Shown here one piece after another: positions 47,713-57,903 of a stretch of 64,000 nt of DNA. The notes under the pieces were generated by a model that did not search any database, was not told where the DNA came from, and saw only the letters and a list, made by a program, of their open reading frames with translations. The translations under genes and the position numbers were made by a program. The first letter of the stretch is position 1; each line of letters starts with the position of its first letter. The DNA comes from Hyphomicrobium sp. (GTDB taxonomy: Bacteria > Pseudomonadota > Alphaproteobacteria > Rhizobiales > Hyphomicrobiaceae): NCBI GenBank assembly GCA_022844105.1, contig JALHMJ010000001.1, positions 509,264 to 573,263 on the forward strand, in the 5' to 3' direction.

Positions 47713-49161
47713 TCAGGGCACCAGCGCGCGCGCGGCGGTGCCGGCGGCGTCGAGCAAGAATGCGGGATAGACCACATAGAATGTGACCAGGAGGGCCGAC
47801 AGGGTGAAGACCCAGCGCACGGCAGGTTCGGCCTGCGTGAACGCTTCGCCCGGCGCATCGAAAAACATGATCTTGACGAGGCGCAGATAGTAGAACGCAC
47901 CAACGACGCTGGCCAGAACGCCGATGATCGCGAGCGGCGTGAGACCCGCCTTGATCGCCGCGTCGAGGACGTAGAACTTGGCAAAGAAGCCGGCGAGCGG
48001 GGGAATGCCGGCCAGCGAAAAGAGCAGCGCGGCGAAGGCGACCGCCAGCGGAAGGTTGGTCTGCGACAGACCGGCGAGCGAACCTATGGTTTCGTCCATC
48101 TCGTTGGCGCGGCGCATCGCGAGGACGACGGCGAAGCTACCGAGCGTCATGACAACGTAGATCGCCAGATAAATCAAAACGGACGACACGCCGTACTGCG
48201 TGCCCGCCGCCAGACCGATCAGGATGAAGCCGACATTGGCAATCGAGGAAAAGGCCATGAGGCGCTTGATGCTGGTCTGGCCGATGGCTGCGAACGAACC
48301 CAAAAGCATTGAGGCAACGGACAGAAAGACAATGATCTGCTGCCACTGGAATAGCATCCCGGGGAATGCATCGTGCAGGACGCGCAAGAGCAGCGCCATG
48401 GCGGCGACCTTCGGGGCGCCGGCGAAGAACGCCGTGACGGGTGTCGGCGCACCCTCGTAAACATCGGGTGTCCACATATGGAACGGGACTGCCGAGATCT
48501 TGAACGCGAGGCCGACAAGCAGGAAGACGAGGCCAACGATGAGTCCAAGGTTTTGAGCCGCCTCGCCGGCTTGCAAAGTGGACGCCAGCGCGGTGAACGA
48601 GGTGGTGCCCGTGAAGCCGTAGATCAGTGAAGCGCCATAGAGCAGCATGCCGGACGACAGGGCGCCGAGAACAAAATATTTTAAGCCCGACTCAGACGAC
48701 CGTAACGAGTCCCGGTGCACGGCCGCCAGCACATACAGCGCGAGGCTCATCAATTCGAGACCAAGATAGAGCGAGATCAGGTCGTTGGCCGACACCATCA
48801 TGAACATGCCGACCGTCGACAGGAGCGCGAGGACGGGGATCTCGAACTTCATGATCCGCTCGCGCTCGAAATAGCCGAAGCTGAGCATCAGTGAAACGGC
48901 TGCCGCGCCGAGGATCAAAACCTTGCAGAAGCGCGAGAACGCATCGACCACGAAGGCGCCATCAAAAAGCTCGACACGCTCCGCGCCACCGGTGCCGATC
49001 ATAATCGCGACGCCGGCCATCAGCAGGACGGTCAGCCAGCCGATGAACACGCCCGTGCGCGCATTGTCGGCGCTGAAGACGCCGAGCATCAGGAATACCA
49101 TTGCTCCGGCGGCGAGGATGATCTCGGGCAGGGCAGGTGCGAAGGCTGCGAGCGTTTCCAT
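47713..49161 (-). CDS. nuoN: NADH-quinone oxidoreductase subunit N
   Basis: Proton-pumping antiporter-like subunit of complex I. 482 residues, about 14 transmembrane helices, with [15 protein letters not shown] (key Glu), [24 protein letters not shown] (key Lys), [11 protein letters not shown] and [15 protein letters not shown]. It starts 11 bases after nuoM. Confidence 0.97.
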   Translation of the reverse strand: METLAAFAPALPEIILAAGAMVFLMLGVFSADNARTGVFIGWLTVLLMAGVAIMIGTGGAERVELFDGAFVVDAFSRFCKVLILGAAAVSLMLSFGYFERERIMKFEIPVLALLSTVGMFMMVSANDLISLYLGLELMSLALYVLAAVHRDSLRSSESGLKYFVLGALSSGMLLYGASLIYGFTGTTSFTALASTLQAGEAAQNLGLIVGLVFLLVGLAFKISAVPFHMWTPDVYEGAPTPVTAFFAGAPKVAAMALLLRVLHDAFPGMLFQWQQIIVFLSVASMLLGSFAAIGQTSIKRLMAFSSIANVGFILIGLAAGTQYGVSSVLIYLAIYVVMTLGSFAVVLAMRRANEMDETIGSLAGLSQTNLPLAVAFAALLFSLAGIPPLAGFFAKFYVLDAAIKAGLTPLAIIGVLASVVGAFYYLRLVKIMFFDAPGEAFTQAEPAVRWVFTLSALLVTFYVVYPAFLLDAAGTAARALVP

Positions 49162-49172
49162 GGAGGCTCCGA

Positions 49173-50678
49173 TCAGGGCAAGGTCGCGGCTTTAGCGGCG
49201 CCGGCTACGGCGGCCTCGTACTGCGCGACGAGGTTCTGCACCGACACCGCCGTCACATCGAGGATCGGTGCTGGATAGAACCCGAACAGAAGGGTGAGAA
49301 CGACGAGCGGGCCAAGCACAACCACTTCGCGCGCCGACAGGTCGGGCAACAGCTTCAGCGCCGGCTTTTCCAGCGGTCCGAAGACAATCGCGCGATAGAG
49401 ATAGAGCGCGTAGCAGGCCGACAGGATGACGCCGGTGGTAGCCAGGACGGCGACCCAGGTGTTGACCTTGAAGGCCCCCAGGAGCGTCAGGAACTCGCCG
49501 ACGAAGCCGCTGGTGCCGGGCAAGCCGACGTTGGCCATGGTGAACACCATGAAGAATGCTGCATAGATCGGCATCCGATCGGCAAGGCCGCCGTAGGCCG
49601 AAATTTGCCGCGTATGCATGCGGTCGTAGATGACACCGACGCACAGGAACAGCGCCGCCGACACAATGCCGTGCGACAGCATCTGGAAGATCGCCCCGTC
49701 CACGCCTTGTGTCGTCACCGTGAAAATGCCCATCGTGACGAAGCCCATGTGGGCGACGGACGAGTAAGCGATCAGCTTCTTCACGTCCTCCTGCGCCAGC
49801 GCGACGAGGGAGGTGTAAATGATCGCGACAACCGACAACACAAAGATGAGCGGGGCCAACTGTTCGGTCGCGAGCGGGAACATGGGGAGGGAGAAGCGCA
49901 GAAATCCGTAGCCGCCCATCTTGAGCAGGATCGCGGCGAGGATGACGGAGCCGGCGGTCGGGGCCTCGACGTGCGCATCGGGAAGCCAGGTGTGCACCGG
50001 CCACATCGGCATCTTGACCGCGAACGAGGCGAAGAAGGCGAGCCAGAGCCAGAACTGCATGTCGGCTGGCAGGCGCGCCGACTGGATCAGCGCTGGAATG
50101 TCGGTTGTGCCCGTGTGGCCGTAGATGACCAGAATGGCGATGAGCATCAAGAGAGAGCCGAGCAGTGTGTAGAGGAAAAACTTGAAGCTCGCATAAACGC
50201 GCCGCGGTCCGCCCCAGACCCCGATGATGAGGAACATCGGGATCAGGCCGCCTTCGAAGAAGAGGTAGAACAGGACGAGATCGAGCGCGACGAAGACGCC
50301 GATCATCAGTGATTCCAGAACAAGAAACGCGATCATGTACTCCTTCACGCGCTCGTCGATCGACTGCCAGCTGGCGAGTACGCAGAGCGGCATGAGGAAC
50401 GTGGTCAGGATCACGAACAGCATCGAGATGCCGTCGACTCCGACCTTGTATTTGATCGGTCCCAGCCATTCGTATTCTTCGACGAACTGGAAGGCCGCCG
50501 TCGATGCATCGAAGTTCGCCCAGATCAGCAGCGAGACGGCGAAGGTGACGATGGTCGTCCAAAGCGCCACCCAGCGGGCGTTGTTGGCCGCAGCCTTGGG
50601 CAGGGTCGCGATGAAGAGCGCGCCGACGAGCGGGAGGAATGTGACGATGGACAGGATCGGTTGGGTCGTAATGATCAT
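49173..50678 (-). CDS. nuoM: NADH-quinone oxidoreductase subunit M
   Basis: Antiporter-like subunit of complex I. 501 residues from the ATG at 50678 ([17 protein letters not shown]), with [20 protein letters not shown] (key Glu), [30 protein letters not shown]-type core and [14 protein letters not shown]. The ATG overlaps the nuoL TGA (ATGA). The open frame to 50798 overlaps nuoL. Confidence 0.97.
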   Translation of the reverse strand: MIITTQPILSIVTFLPLVGALFIATLPKAAANNARWVALWTTIVTFAVSLLIWANFDASTAAFQFVEEYEWLGPIKYKVGVDGISMLFVILTTFLMPLCVLASWQSIDERVKEYMIAFLVLESLMIGVFVALDLVLFYLFFEGGLIPMFLIIGVWGGPRRVYASFKFFLYTLLGSLLMLIAILVIYGHTGTTDIPALIQSARLPADMQFWLWLAFFASFAVKMPMWPVHTWLPDAHVEAPTAGSVILAAILLKMGGYGFLRFSLPMFPLATEQLAPLIFVLSVVAIIYTSLVALAQEDVKKLIAYSSVAHMGFVTMGIFTVTTQGVDGAIFQMLSHGIVSAALFLCVGVIYDRMHTRQISAYGGLADRMPIYAAFFMVFTMANVGLPGTSGFVGEFLTLLGAFKVNTWVAVLATTGVILSACYALYLYRAIVFGPLEKPALKLLPDLSAREVVVLGPLVVLTLLFGFYPAPILDVTAVSVQNLVAQYEAAVAGAAKAATLP

Positions 50679-52630
50679 TTCACAATCCCCGCCGGCCATG
50701 CGAACCACGTGACGATCAGTGCGACACCGATCAGCATGGCGAAGGCGTAGTGGTAGACATACCCGGTCTGCAGCCGGACAATCTTGCCCGTGGCCCAACC
50801 AACGCTGGCGGCCGTGCCGTCGATGGTGCCGTCGATGATGGCGCCGTCACCGCCCTTCCAGAACAGGCGGCCAAGCGCGTTGGCAGGGCGGACGAACACA
50901 AAGTCGTACAGTTCGTCGATGTACCACTTGTTGAGCAGGAACAGGTAAAGCGGCCGGAACGTGCGCGCGGTTTTTCCGGGAAGTTCGGGTTGAGCGATGT
51001 AGAACAGGTAGGCGAGGCCGAAGCCCGCCACCATGGCCGTAAACGGTGCCCAGAAGACCCACTCCGGCACCTCGTGCATGTGATGCATGATGTCCTTGTC
51101 GGGCGTAACCGACGTGCCCCAGAACTCCGCCAAGTGATGGCCGATGAAGGACGGCGCGAAAACGATGCCGGCCAAAACTGCACCCGCCGCCAATACGTAC
51201 AGCGGGATCAGCATCACGGGCGGGCTCTCGTGGGCGTGCTCGTAGGTTTCGTGGTCGGCGCGCGACGTGCCGTAGAAGGTCATGAACATCAGCCGCCAGG
51301 AGTAGAACGATGTCATCAGGGCCGCGACGATGAGCAGCCAGAACGCGTAATTGCCAGGCGTGTGCGCGGCGTAGGCGGCCTCGACAATGGCGTCCTTTGA
51401 ATGAAATCCGGCAAACCCGCCGACATGGGGAATGCCGACGCCGGTCAACGCCAGCGTGCCGATCAGCATCATGGCCCATGTGATCGGGATCTTGCCGCGC
51501 AGCCCGCCCATTTTGCGCATGTCCTGCTCGTGATGCATCGCGTGGATGACCGAGCCGGCGCCAAGGAAGAGCAGCGCTTTGAAGAAGGCGTGCGTGAACA
51601 GGTGGAAGATGCCGACCGTGTAAGCGCCGACACCACAGGCCACGAACATGTAACCAAGCTGCGAGCATGTAGAATACGCAATCACGCGTTTGATGTCGTT
51701 CTGCACGAGGCCGACGGTCGCGGCAAAGAAGGCCGTAACGGCGCCGATGAGCACGACGAATTCGAGCGCCATCGGGGCCTGTTCGAACAGCGGCGACAAG
51801 CGCGCCACCATGAACACGCCGGCTGTGACCATCGTGGCGGCGTGAATGAGCGCCGACACCGGGGTCGGGCCCTCCATGGCGTCGGGCAGCCAGGTGTGCA
51901 GCAAAAACTGCGCCGACTTGCCCATCGCGCCCATGAAGAGGAGCAGCGCCAGCGTGGTCATGATGTCGACGTCGTAGCCGAGGAAGTTCATCGTCTTGCC
52001 GGCCATGTCGGGTGCCTGGCGGAAGATTTCGTCCAGGCTGACGGTTTGGAAGGCGAAGAAAACGCCGAAAATGCCCAGCGCGAAGCCAAAATCGCCGACG
52101 CGGTTGACGACGAAAGCCTTGATTGCCGCCGCGTTGGCCGACGGCTTGTGATACCAGAATCCGATCAGCAGATAGCTCGCGAGTCCGACGCCTTCCCAGC
52201 CAAAGAACATCTGTAAAAGGTTGTCGCTCGTCACCAGCATGAGCATGGCGAACGTGAACAGTGACAGGTAGGAAAAAAAGCGCGGGCGGCTGTCGTCTTC
52301 GTGCATGTAGCCGATCGAATAGAGGTGCACGAGAGACGACACCGTCGTCACCACGACCAGCATTACGGCGGTCAGCGTGTCGATGCGCAACACCCAGGCG
52401 GCTTCAAGGTCGCCGGAGGTAATCCAGCGCATGAGCGGAACTTTGATGGCCGCCTTGGTGGCATCGTGCGCAAAACCGGTTTCGATGAAGACGAACCAGG
52501 ACAAACCTGCGGCGATCAGCATGAACGCGGTCGTGATCACTTCGGATGGGCGGTCGCCAATCAGGCGGCCGAAAAGTCCCGCGATGAGCGCGCCCAGAAG
52601 CGGCAGCAAGACGATAGCGGAATAGATCAT
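50675..52630 (-). CDS. nuoL: NADH-quinone oxidoreductase subunit L
   Basis: Largest antiporter-like subunit of complex I with the long lateral helix. 651 residues: [23 protein letters not shown] (key Glu), [27 protein letters not shown]-type core (key Lys), [16 protein letters not shown], and the C-terminal lateral-helix region. It starts seven bases after nuoK and is coupled to nuoM by a 4-base overlap. Confidence 0.97.
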   Translation of the reverse strand: MIYSAIVLLPLLGALIAGLFGRLIGDRPSEVITTAFMLIAAGLSWFVFIETGFAHDATKAAIKVPLMRWITSGDLEAAWVLRIDTLTAVMLVVVTTVSSLVHLYSIGYMHEDDSRPRFFSYLSLFTFAMLMLVTSDNLLQMFFGWEGVGLASYLLIGFWYHKPSANAAAIKAFVVNRVGDFGFALGIFGVFFAFQTVSLDEIFRQAPDMAGKTMNFLGYDVDIMTTLALLLFMGAMGKSAQFLLHTWLPDAMEGPTPVSALIHAATMVTAGVFMVARLSPLFEQAPMALEFVVLIGAVTAFFAATVGLVQNDIKRVIAYSTCSQLGYMFVACGVGAYTVGIFHLFTHAFFKALLFLGAGSVIHAMHHEQDMRKMGGLRGKIPITWAMMLIGTLALTGVGIPHVGGFAGFHSKDAIVEAAYAAHTPGNYAFWLLIVAALMTSFYSWRLMFMTFYGTSRADHETYEHAHESPPVMLIPLYVLAAGAVLAGIVFAPSFIGHHLAEFWGTSVTPDKDIMHHMHEVPEWVFWAPFTAMVAGFGLAYLFYIAQPELPGKTARTFRPLYLFLLNKWYIDELYDFVFVRPANALGRLFWKGGDGAIIDGTIDGTAASVGWATGKIVRLQTGYVYHYAFAMLIGVALIVTWFAWPAGIVK

Positions 52631-52637
52631 CGCCGGC

Positions 52638-52946
52638 TCAGCCCTTCATCATGTTGATGTCTTCGACCGCGATCGAGCCACGGTTGCGATAGTAGACGAC
52701 GATTATCGCCAGCCCGATGGCAGCCTCGGCCGCCGCAACGGTCAGAATGAACAGCGCGAAGATCTGCCCGGTGATGTTGCCGAGGAAGGCGGAAAACGCG
52801 ACGAGGTTGAGATTGACGGCGAGCAGCATGAGTTCGACCGACATCAGGATGACGATCACGTTCTTCCGGTTGAGGAAGATGCCGAGGATCCCGAGCGTGA
52901 ACAGGCAGGCAGCCAGCGTCAGATAGTGAGCGAGCCCGATTATCAT
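52638..52946 (-). CDS. nuoK: NADH-quinone oxidoreductase subunit K
   Basis: Small membrane subunit of complex I. 102 residues, three transmembrane helices with the two conserved glutamates ([14 protein letters not shown] and [11 protein letters not shown]). The ATG at 52946 overlaps the TGA of an unassigned membrane-protein gene by four bases. The open frame to 53081 lies inside that gene. Confidence 0.97.
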   Translation of the reverse strand: MIIGLAHYLTLAACLFTLGILGIFLNRKNVIVILMSVELMLLAVNLNLVAFSAFLGNITGQIFALFILTVAAAEAAIGLAIIVVYYRNRGSIAVEDINMMKG

Positions 52947-53260
52947 GCGGCAATGTTCCCCCGGCCACCCTGATCGGCGCGCAGGAAGCGCGTCACGGCG
53001 TAGTGCCCAGCGAGTGCGCCGGGCCAAAACAACAACGTTTGCGCGGCCGCCGACACGACCCCGCGCCACACGGCGCTCCAATTGAGATCGTGCGACGCCT
53101 CACTCGCCCAGAATTCAATTCCCAGAAAGACGAGCGGCAGCAGCCACACGGCACCGCGCACCAGCGGCAAAAGTTTGCCGGGAACCAAATAGCTCAGCGC
53201 GGCGCTCAACGCGGCGGCCAGAAGAAAAAGCCCCAATCCCTTTAGCAGCAGTCCCGTCAT
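52943..53260 (-). CDS. Unassigned small membrane protein inside the nuo operon (between nuoJ and nuoK)
   Basis: A 105-residue protein with three predicted transmembrane helices (about 4-26, 36-52 and 65-88) and a short charged tail. Its ATG overlaps the nuoJ TGA and its TGA overlaps the nuoK ATG, each by four bases. That makes it a translated, coupled part of the operon. It is not one of the 14 core complex I subunits. Whether it is an accessory or assembly factor is unknown; the complex I cluster of Paracoccus denitrificans also carries unassigned frames, but I cannot align it to one. Residues HDLNWS and an amphipathic stretch lie between helices 2 and 3. Confidence 0.8.
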   Translation of the reverse strand: MTGLLLKGLGLFLLAAALSAALSYLVPGKLLPLVRGAVWLLPLVFLGIEFWASEASHDLNWSAVWRGVVSAAAQTLLFWPGALAGHYAVTRFLRADQGGRGNIAA

Positions 53261-53889
53261 CGGGGGCCCTCCGACGCTGGGAACACCGATCCGCCTGACG
53301 GGACCTTGATGACTTCGAGACCGGTTGCTGGCGTGCGCGCGTTCTGGGCTGCAATGGACTGCCGCTTGACGCCGTCGCGATGGCGCAGCGTCAGAACGAT
53401 GGCGCCAATCATTGCGACAAGAAGCACGAGGCCCGCCGCCTGGAAGAAATAAACATACTTGGTATAGAGCACGCGGCCGATCTGCTCGGTATTGGTCAGC
53501 GTTTCCACGCCGGGTGCCGGGACCGGGATCGAGGCGGGCAGCCCTCCGGCGGCGCCGGTTACGAACAGGGCGACGAGTTCGATGAGCACAATACCGGCAA
53601 CGATCAGGCCAATGGGTGCATTGTTGATGAACCCGGCGCGCAGTTCGGCGAAATCGACATCGAGCATCATGACGACAAACAAGAACAGCACCGCGACCGC
53701 GCCGACGTAGACGATGACGAGCAGCATGGCGAGGAATTCGGCGCCGAGAAGAATGAACAACCCGGCGGCGTTGAAAAACGTGAGGATGAGGAACAACACC
53801 GCGTGCACAGGGTTGCGCGCGACGATCACCATCGTCGCGGACCCGATCGCCAGCACCGCAAAGAGATAGAAGAACACAGCCGTCAACAT
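53257..53889 (-). CDS. nuoJ: NADH-quinone oxidoreductase subunit J
   Basis: Membrane subunit of complex I. 210 residues with five transmembrane helices, including ILLGAEFLAMLLVIVYVGAV around the conserved pi-bulge helix. It begins 45 bases after nuoI and is coupled to the small membrane protein gene that precedes nuoK. Confidence 0.96.
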   Translation of the reverse strand: MLTAVFFYLFAVLAIGSATMVIVARNPVHAVLFLILTFFNAAGLFILLGAEFLAMLLVIVYVGAVAVLFLFVVMMLDVDFAELRAGFINNAPIGLIVAGIVLIELVALFVTGAAGGLPASIPVPAPGVETLTNTEQIGRVLYTKYVYFFQAAGLVLLVAMIGAIVLTLRHRDGVKRQSIAAQNARTPATGLEVIKVPSGGSVFPASEGPR

Positions 53890-53934
53890 TCGATTCCTAG
53901 CCTTCCCCTCGACCCGTACCCGGACCGGGGCGTC

Positions 53935-54423
53935 TCACCTGTATTTCGCATCGGCGGCCATGTTACGCGCGATCTCGCGCTCCCACCGGTCGCCGTTCGC
54001 GAGCAGCTTGTCCTTGTCGTAGAAAAGTTCCTCGCGCGTTTCGGTCGCGAACTCAAAGTTCGGGCCCTCCACAATCGCATCGACGGGACACGCTTCCTGG
54101 CAAAGCCCGCAGTAAATGCATTTCGTCATGTCGATGTCGTAGCGCGTGGTGCGCCGCGTGCCGTCGTTGCGGCGCGGGCCTGCTTCGATGGTGATTGCCT
54201 GCGCGGGGCAGATCGCTTCGCACAGCTTGCACGCGATGCATCGCTCTTCGCCATTGGGATAGCGGCGGAGCGCGTGTTCGCCGCGAAAGCGCGGGCTCAG
54301 CGGTCCCTTTTCGAAGGGATAGTTGAGGGTCTTCTTGGGCGCGAAGAAATAGCGCATCGTGAGCCCGAAAGCCTTCACGAATTCGATCAAGAAGAGGGAT
54401 TTGACGCCCTGGGCGATGTTCAT
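53935..54423 (-). CDS. nuoI: NADH-quinone oxidoreductase subunit I
   Basis: Carries the two [4Fe-4S] clusters N6a and N6b that lead to N2. 162 residues with [16 protein letters not shown] and [16 protein letters not shown], an N-terminal membrane-surface helix, and the [19 protein letters not shown] segment typical of the subunit. It starts three bases after a small membrane-protein gene. Confidence 0.97.
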   Translation of the reverse strand: MNIAQGVKSLFLIEFVKAFGLTMRYFFAPKKTLNYPFEKGPLSPRFRGEHALRRYPNGEERCIACKLCEAICPAQAITIEAGPRRNDGTRRTTRYDIDMTKCIYCGLCQEACPVDAIVEGPNFEFATETREELFYDKDKLLANGDRWEREIARNMAADAKYR

Positions 54424-54426
54424 GAC

Positions 54427-54642
54427 TTATCCGCTCGGAAAAACGTACCAGCCGACCAACGCGCCGGCGGCGGTGAAGAGGACGAGATCGACGACCGCCG
54501 TCGATCTGATGAGGGAAGACGTTCGCTGACCCGCAGCATCGGGACGCGCGGCGGCGATGCGATCAGCCAGACGCCGGATGGCGAAGAAGCCAAATAGCCC
54601 TACGCCCAATCCCACACCGAGGCCGATCAGCGTGCTGGTCAC
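54427..54642 (-). CDS. Unassigned small membrane protein inside the nuo operon (between nuoH and nuoI)
   Basis: A 71-residue protein from a GTG start that overlaps the nuoH TGA (GTGA); the stop lies three bases before the nuoI ATG. Two hydrophobic helices (about 4-22, [19 protein letters not shown], and 50-68, [19 protein letters not shown]) flank an Arg-rich loop. The frame is open upstream to 54897 within nuoH but only this part looks like a protein. It is not a core complex I subunit and no family is recognised. Confidence 0.7.
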   Translation of the reverse strand: MTSTLIGLGVGLGVGLFGFFAIRRLADRIAAARPDAAGQRTSSLIRSTAVVDLVLFTAAGALVGWYVFPSG

Positions 54643-55700
54643 GACACCCCCCCAAACTGAACAACGGCCGCAACGACAACGACGGCGAGGAGCGACAGCG
54701 GCAGAAACACTTTCCAACCCAGCCGCATCAACTGATCGTAGCGGTAGCGCGGCACCATGGCCTTCACCATGGCGAACATGAAGAACAGGAATGTCGCCTT
54801 CAGAATGAACCAGATGATGCCCGGCACGGCATTCAGCGGAAAGATGTCGACGGGGGGAAGCCAGCCGCCCAGAAAGAGGATCGTACCCAGGGCGCACATG
54901 GTGACGATCGCCACATATTCGCCGAGCATGAACAAAAGGTAGGGCGTCGAGGAATATTCGACCATGAAGCCCGCGACGAGTTCGGATTCGGCCTCGACGA
55001 GGTCGAATGGCGGGCGGTTTGTTTCGGCCAGCGCCGAGATAAAAAAGATGACGAACATCGGCAGCAGGACCAGCCAGTGCCAGTCGAGGAATGAGGACGG
55101 CAGACCCGCCGACGTTCCGATGCCATTCGACTGCGCGCGCACGATGTCGGTCATATTGAGGGACCCGACCAATAGCAGCACCGTGATGATCACAAAGCCG
55201 ATCGAGACCTCATAGGAAACCATCTGGGCCGCCGAGCGCAGGGCGCCCATGAAGGGGTACTTCGAATTAGAGGCCCAACCGCCCATGATGACGCCGTACA
55301 CGCCCAGCGACGATATCGCGAGCACGTAAAGTATGCCGACGTTGAGGTCGGAGATGACCCACTTGCCCCAGCTGTTTTCGCTGATTGGTATGACTGCCCA
55401 CGCGGCCAGCGCGCAGACGGCGGTGGCCAGCGGCGCGAGAAGGAAAACGCCCTTGTTGGCGCCGGCAGGAATGATCGGCTCCTTGACGGCGAATTTGATC
55501 AGGTCGGCGAAAGACTGAAACAGTCCCCATGGGCCGACCACGTTGGGACCCTTGCGCAACTGAACCGCTGCCCAGACCTTGCGATCGAGCAGCAGCAGGT
55601 AGGCGACCAGTACGAGCAGACCGACAAGCAGAGCAAGGCTCAGGCCCACGTTGATCGCGAGCCAGAGCAAGCTGTCCCACAGGGTCGACTGATCGGTCAT
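54639..55700 (-). CDS. nuoH: NADH-quinone oxidoreductase subunit H
   Basis: Membrane subunit that forms the quinone chamber with NuoD and NuoB. 353 residues, eight transmembrane helices, with [54 protein letters not shown] and [13 protein letters not shown]. It starts 18 bases after nuoG and is coupled to a 71-residue membrane-protein gene. Confidence 0.97.
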   Translation of the reverse strand: MTDQSTLWDSLLWLAINVGLSLALLVGLLVLVAYLLLLDRKVWAAVQLRKGPNVVGPWGLFQSFADLIKFAVKEPIIPAGANKGVFLLAPLATAVCALAAWAVIPISENSWGKWVISDLNVGILYVLAISSLGVYGVIMGGWASNSKYPFMGALRSAAQMVSYEVSIGFVIITVLLLVGSLNMTDIVRAQSNGIGTSAGLPSSFLDWHWLVLLPMFVIFFISALAETNRPPFDLVEAESELVAGFMVEYSSTPYLLFMLGEYVAIVTMCALGTILFLGGWLPPVDIFPLNAVPGIIWFILKATFLFFMFAMVKAMVPRYRYDQLMRLGWKVFLPLSLLAVVVVAAVVQFGGVS

Positions 55701-55718
55701 GGTATCCCCTGCCCTTTC

Positions 55719-57788
55719 TTATTCCGCCGCCGACAGCGTCTTGGCGGACGCGGCGTGACGCAGTGCGCTGAGTTCGGCCATGATCTGGGACGCGCGTGCA
55801 ATTGGGTTTGTCAGGTAGAAATCGCGGACGGGCGAGCGGAACGGTTCGTCGCGGATTGTGCCTGTGCGCTCAGCCAGTGTCGCCAAGGCTTTTGGGTCAA
55901 CCGGCCGGACCATGTTGATCGCGGCGAGATCGGGGGCTGCCGCATACATCTTTGCCCGCAACTGCTCCAACGTATCGAAGGGCAGCGGTCGTCCGATTTC
56001 GGCGGAAAGCGCGCGCAGAATGGTCCAGTCTTCGCGGGCCTCGCCGGGCGGGAACACGGCGCGGACCGTCTGCTGCGCGCGGCCCTCCGTATTGGCGAAC
56101 GTCGCGCTTTTTTCCGTGTAGGCTGATCCGGGCAGGATCACGTCGGCGCGATTCGCGCCGCGGTCGCCGTGACTGCCTTGGTAGATCACGAACGCACCCG
56201 GCGCGATGTCGATTTCATCGGCGCCAAGGTTGAACACGACGTCGACGCCGCCCGCTGCCATCTGAGCCGCCGTCAGGCCGTTCGGACCCGGCACGAAGCG
56301 TAGATCAAGTCCCGCCACACGCGCCGCCGTCGTATGCAGGATGTTGAAGCCGTTCCAACCGTCCTTGATCACCCCGAGCGAGTGGGCCGCCTGAGCTGCC
56401 AGCGCCAAAATGGCGGCACCATCCGGTCGCGCCAGCGCATTCGCGCCAAGAATGAACATCGGCCGGACTTTGGCCGGTGGCGCGTGATCGACAAACTGCT
56501 GCAGCGCGGCCGGCGACCGGCCAAGGTGATTGTAGGAATAACCCAGGTCAGCGGCCTCGCCGATGACGCCGACAAGCAATCCGCCCTGGCGCCAGCGCTT
56601 GCGAATGCGAGCGTTGAGAACGGGCGCATCCAGACGTGGGTTGGCGCCAATGATCATGATCGCATCGGCCGCTTCGATGCCTTCGATCGTGGAGTTGAAG
56701 ACGTAGCCTGCCCGACCGATGGCCGGATCGAGCGCCTCGCCCGCCTGACGGCAGTCGAGATTTACAACGCCGAGGCCGGCCATCAACTCACGCAGCGCGA
56801 ACATCTCTTCGGCGCCCGCGAGATCCCCGGCGATGGCGCCAATCCTGGATGGAGTGGTCGATTTCAGACGCTGCGCAACGGCATCCATCGCTTCCGTCCA
56901 CGTGGCGGCGACGAGACGTCCGTTCTTGCGCACATAGGGCCGATCGAGGCGTTGCGCTTTGAGGCCGTCGACGACGTGGCGGGTCTTATCGGAAATCCAT
57001 TCCTCGTTCACGGCATCGTTGTTGCGCGGCAGGATGCGCATGACTTCCCGGCCACGCGTATCGATGCGGATCGCGGAGCCAACCGCGTCCATCACGTCGA
57101 TGCTTTCGGTTTTTTTCAGTTCCCACGGGCGTGCGTTGTGCGCCCAAGGCCGGTGGGTCAAGGCCCCAACGGGACAAAGGTCGACCGCGTTGGCGCTCAT
57201 CTCGCTTAGAATGCCTTTTTCGAGATACGTCGTGATCTCGGCATCTTCGCCGCGCCCGATCAGGCCCAATTCCTCGACGCCGGCAATCTCGGTCATGAAA
57301 CGCACGCAGCGCGTGCAGTGGATGCAGCGCGTCATGTGGGTTTTGATCAGCGGCCCGATATACTTGTCTTCGACGGCGCGCTTGTTTTCATCATAGCGCG
57401 AACCGCCGAGGCCGAACGCCATGGCCTGGTCCTGTAGATCGCACTCTCCGCCCTGATCGCAAATCGGGCAGTCGAGCGGATGGTTGAGGAGCAGGAACTC
57501 CATCACGCCCTCGCGCGCCTTACGCGCCACCTTGCTGGTCGTGAAAATCTTCTTCGGGCTGCCGTCACGGTTGGGCGGCAGGTCGTTCACGAGCATCGCG
57601 CAGGATGCGATCGGCTTCGGGCTGCCTTCGACCTCGACGAGGCACATGCGGCAGTTGCCGGCAATCGACAGCCGCTCATGATAGCAAAAGCGCGGAATCT
57701 CCGCGCCAGCGGCTTCGCACGCGTGCATCAGCGTGGTGCCATCCTCGACCTCGATTTCGGTCCCGTCGACAACAAGTTTACGCGTCAT
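55719..57788 (-). CDS. nuoG: NADH-quinone oxidoreductase subunit G
   Basis: Iron-sulfur subunit of the NADH-oxidising arm. 689 residues: [2Fe-2S] ligands in CYHERLSIAGNCRMCLVEV, the His/Cys [4Fe-4S] motif HPLDCPICDQGGECDLQD, further cysteines in RCIHCTRCVRF and VDLCPVGALTHRP, then a molybdopterin-oxidoreductase-like domain without cofactor. A palindromic repeat fills much of the 115-base gap to nuoF. Confidence 0.97.
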   Translation of the reverse strand: MTRKLVVDGTEIEVEDGTTLMHACEAAGAEIPRFCYHERLSIAGNCRMCLVEVEGSPKPIASCAMLVNDLPPNRDGSPKKIFTTSKVARKAREGVMEFLLLNHPLDCPICDQGGECDLQDQAMAFGLGGSRYDENKRAVEDKYIGPLIKTHMTRCIHCTRCVRFMTEIAGVEELGLIGRGEDAEITTYLEKGILSEMSANAVDLCPVGALTHRPWAHNARPWELKKTESIDVMDAVGSAIRIDTRGREVMRILPRNNDAVNEEWISDKTRHVVDGLKAQRLDRPYVRKNGRLVAATWTEAMDAVAQRLKSTTPSRIGAIAGDLAGAEEMFALRELMAGLGVVNLDCRQAGEALDPAIGRAGYVFNSTIEGIEAADAIMIIGANPRLDAPVLNARIRKRWRQGGLLVGVIGEAADLGYSYNHLGRSPAALQQFVDHAPPAKVRPMFILGANALARPDGAAILALAAQAAHSLGVIKDGWNGFNILHTTAARVAGLDLRFVPGPNGLTAAQMAAGGVDVVFNLGADEIDIAPGAFVIYQGSHGDRGANRADVILPGSAYTEKSATFANTEGRAQQTVRAVFPPGEAREDWTILRALSAEIGRPLPFDTLEQLRAKMYAAAPDLAAINMVRPVDPKALATLAERTGTIRDEPFRSPVRDFYLTNPIARASQIMAELSALRHAASAKTLSAAE

Positions 57789-57807
57789 CGGTCGTGCGCT
57801 CCTTCAT

Positions 57808-57860
57808 CACCTCTCCCCTCGGGGAGAGGTCGGCGCCGTGCCCCGCGTGAGGGGGCGCGC
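57808..57860. repeat. Palindromic REP-like element between nuoF and nuoG
   Basis: ACCTCTCCCC (57809-57818) and GGGGAGAGGT (57821-57830) form a perfect 10-bp stem. It is followed by the 8-base palindrome CGGCGCCG and then CCCC-GCGTGA-GGGG. It shares the CTCTCCCC/GGGGAGAG and GTGAGGGG modules with the element inside dnaE (35502-35616). In the nuo transcript it would form hairpins between the nuoF stop and the nuoG start. Confidence 0.75.
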
Positions 57861-57903
57861 GCCTGGTGCGGGCAGAATCGGAGCTGATGTGTGGGACGTC
57901 TCA

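Noticed and set aside
49137-50312. 391-codon plus-strand frame opposite nuoM, and a 456-codon minus-strand frame (49192-50562) in another phase of nuoM
   Set aside because: Both are Arg/His/Asp-rich shadows with no recognisable domain, inside a clear nuoM gene.
53380-54597. 405-codon plus-strand frame opposite nuoJ, nuoI and the small membrane gene
   Set aside because: It spans several real genes on the opposite strand and has no family.
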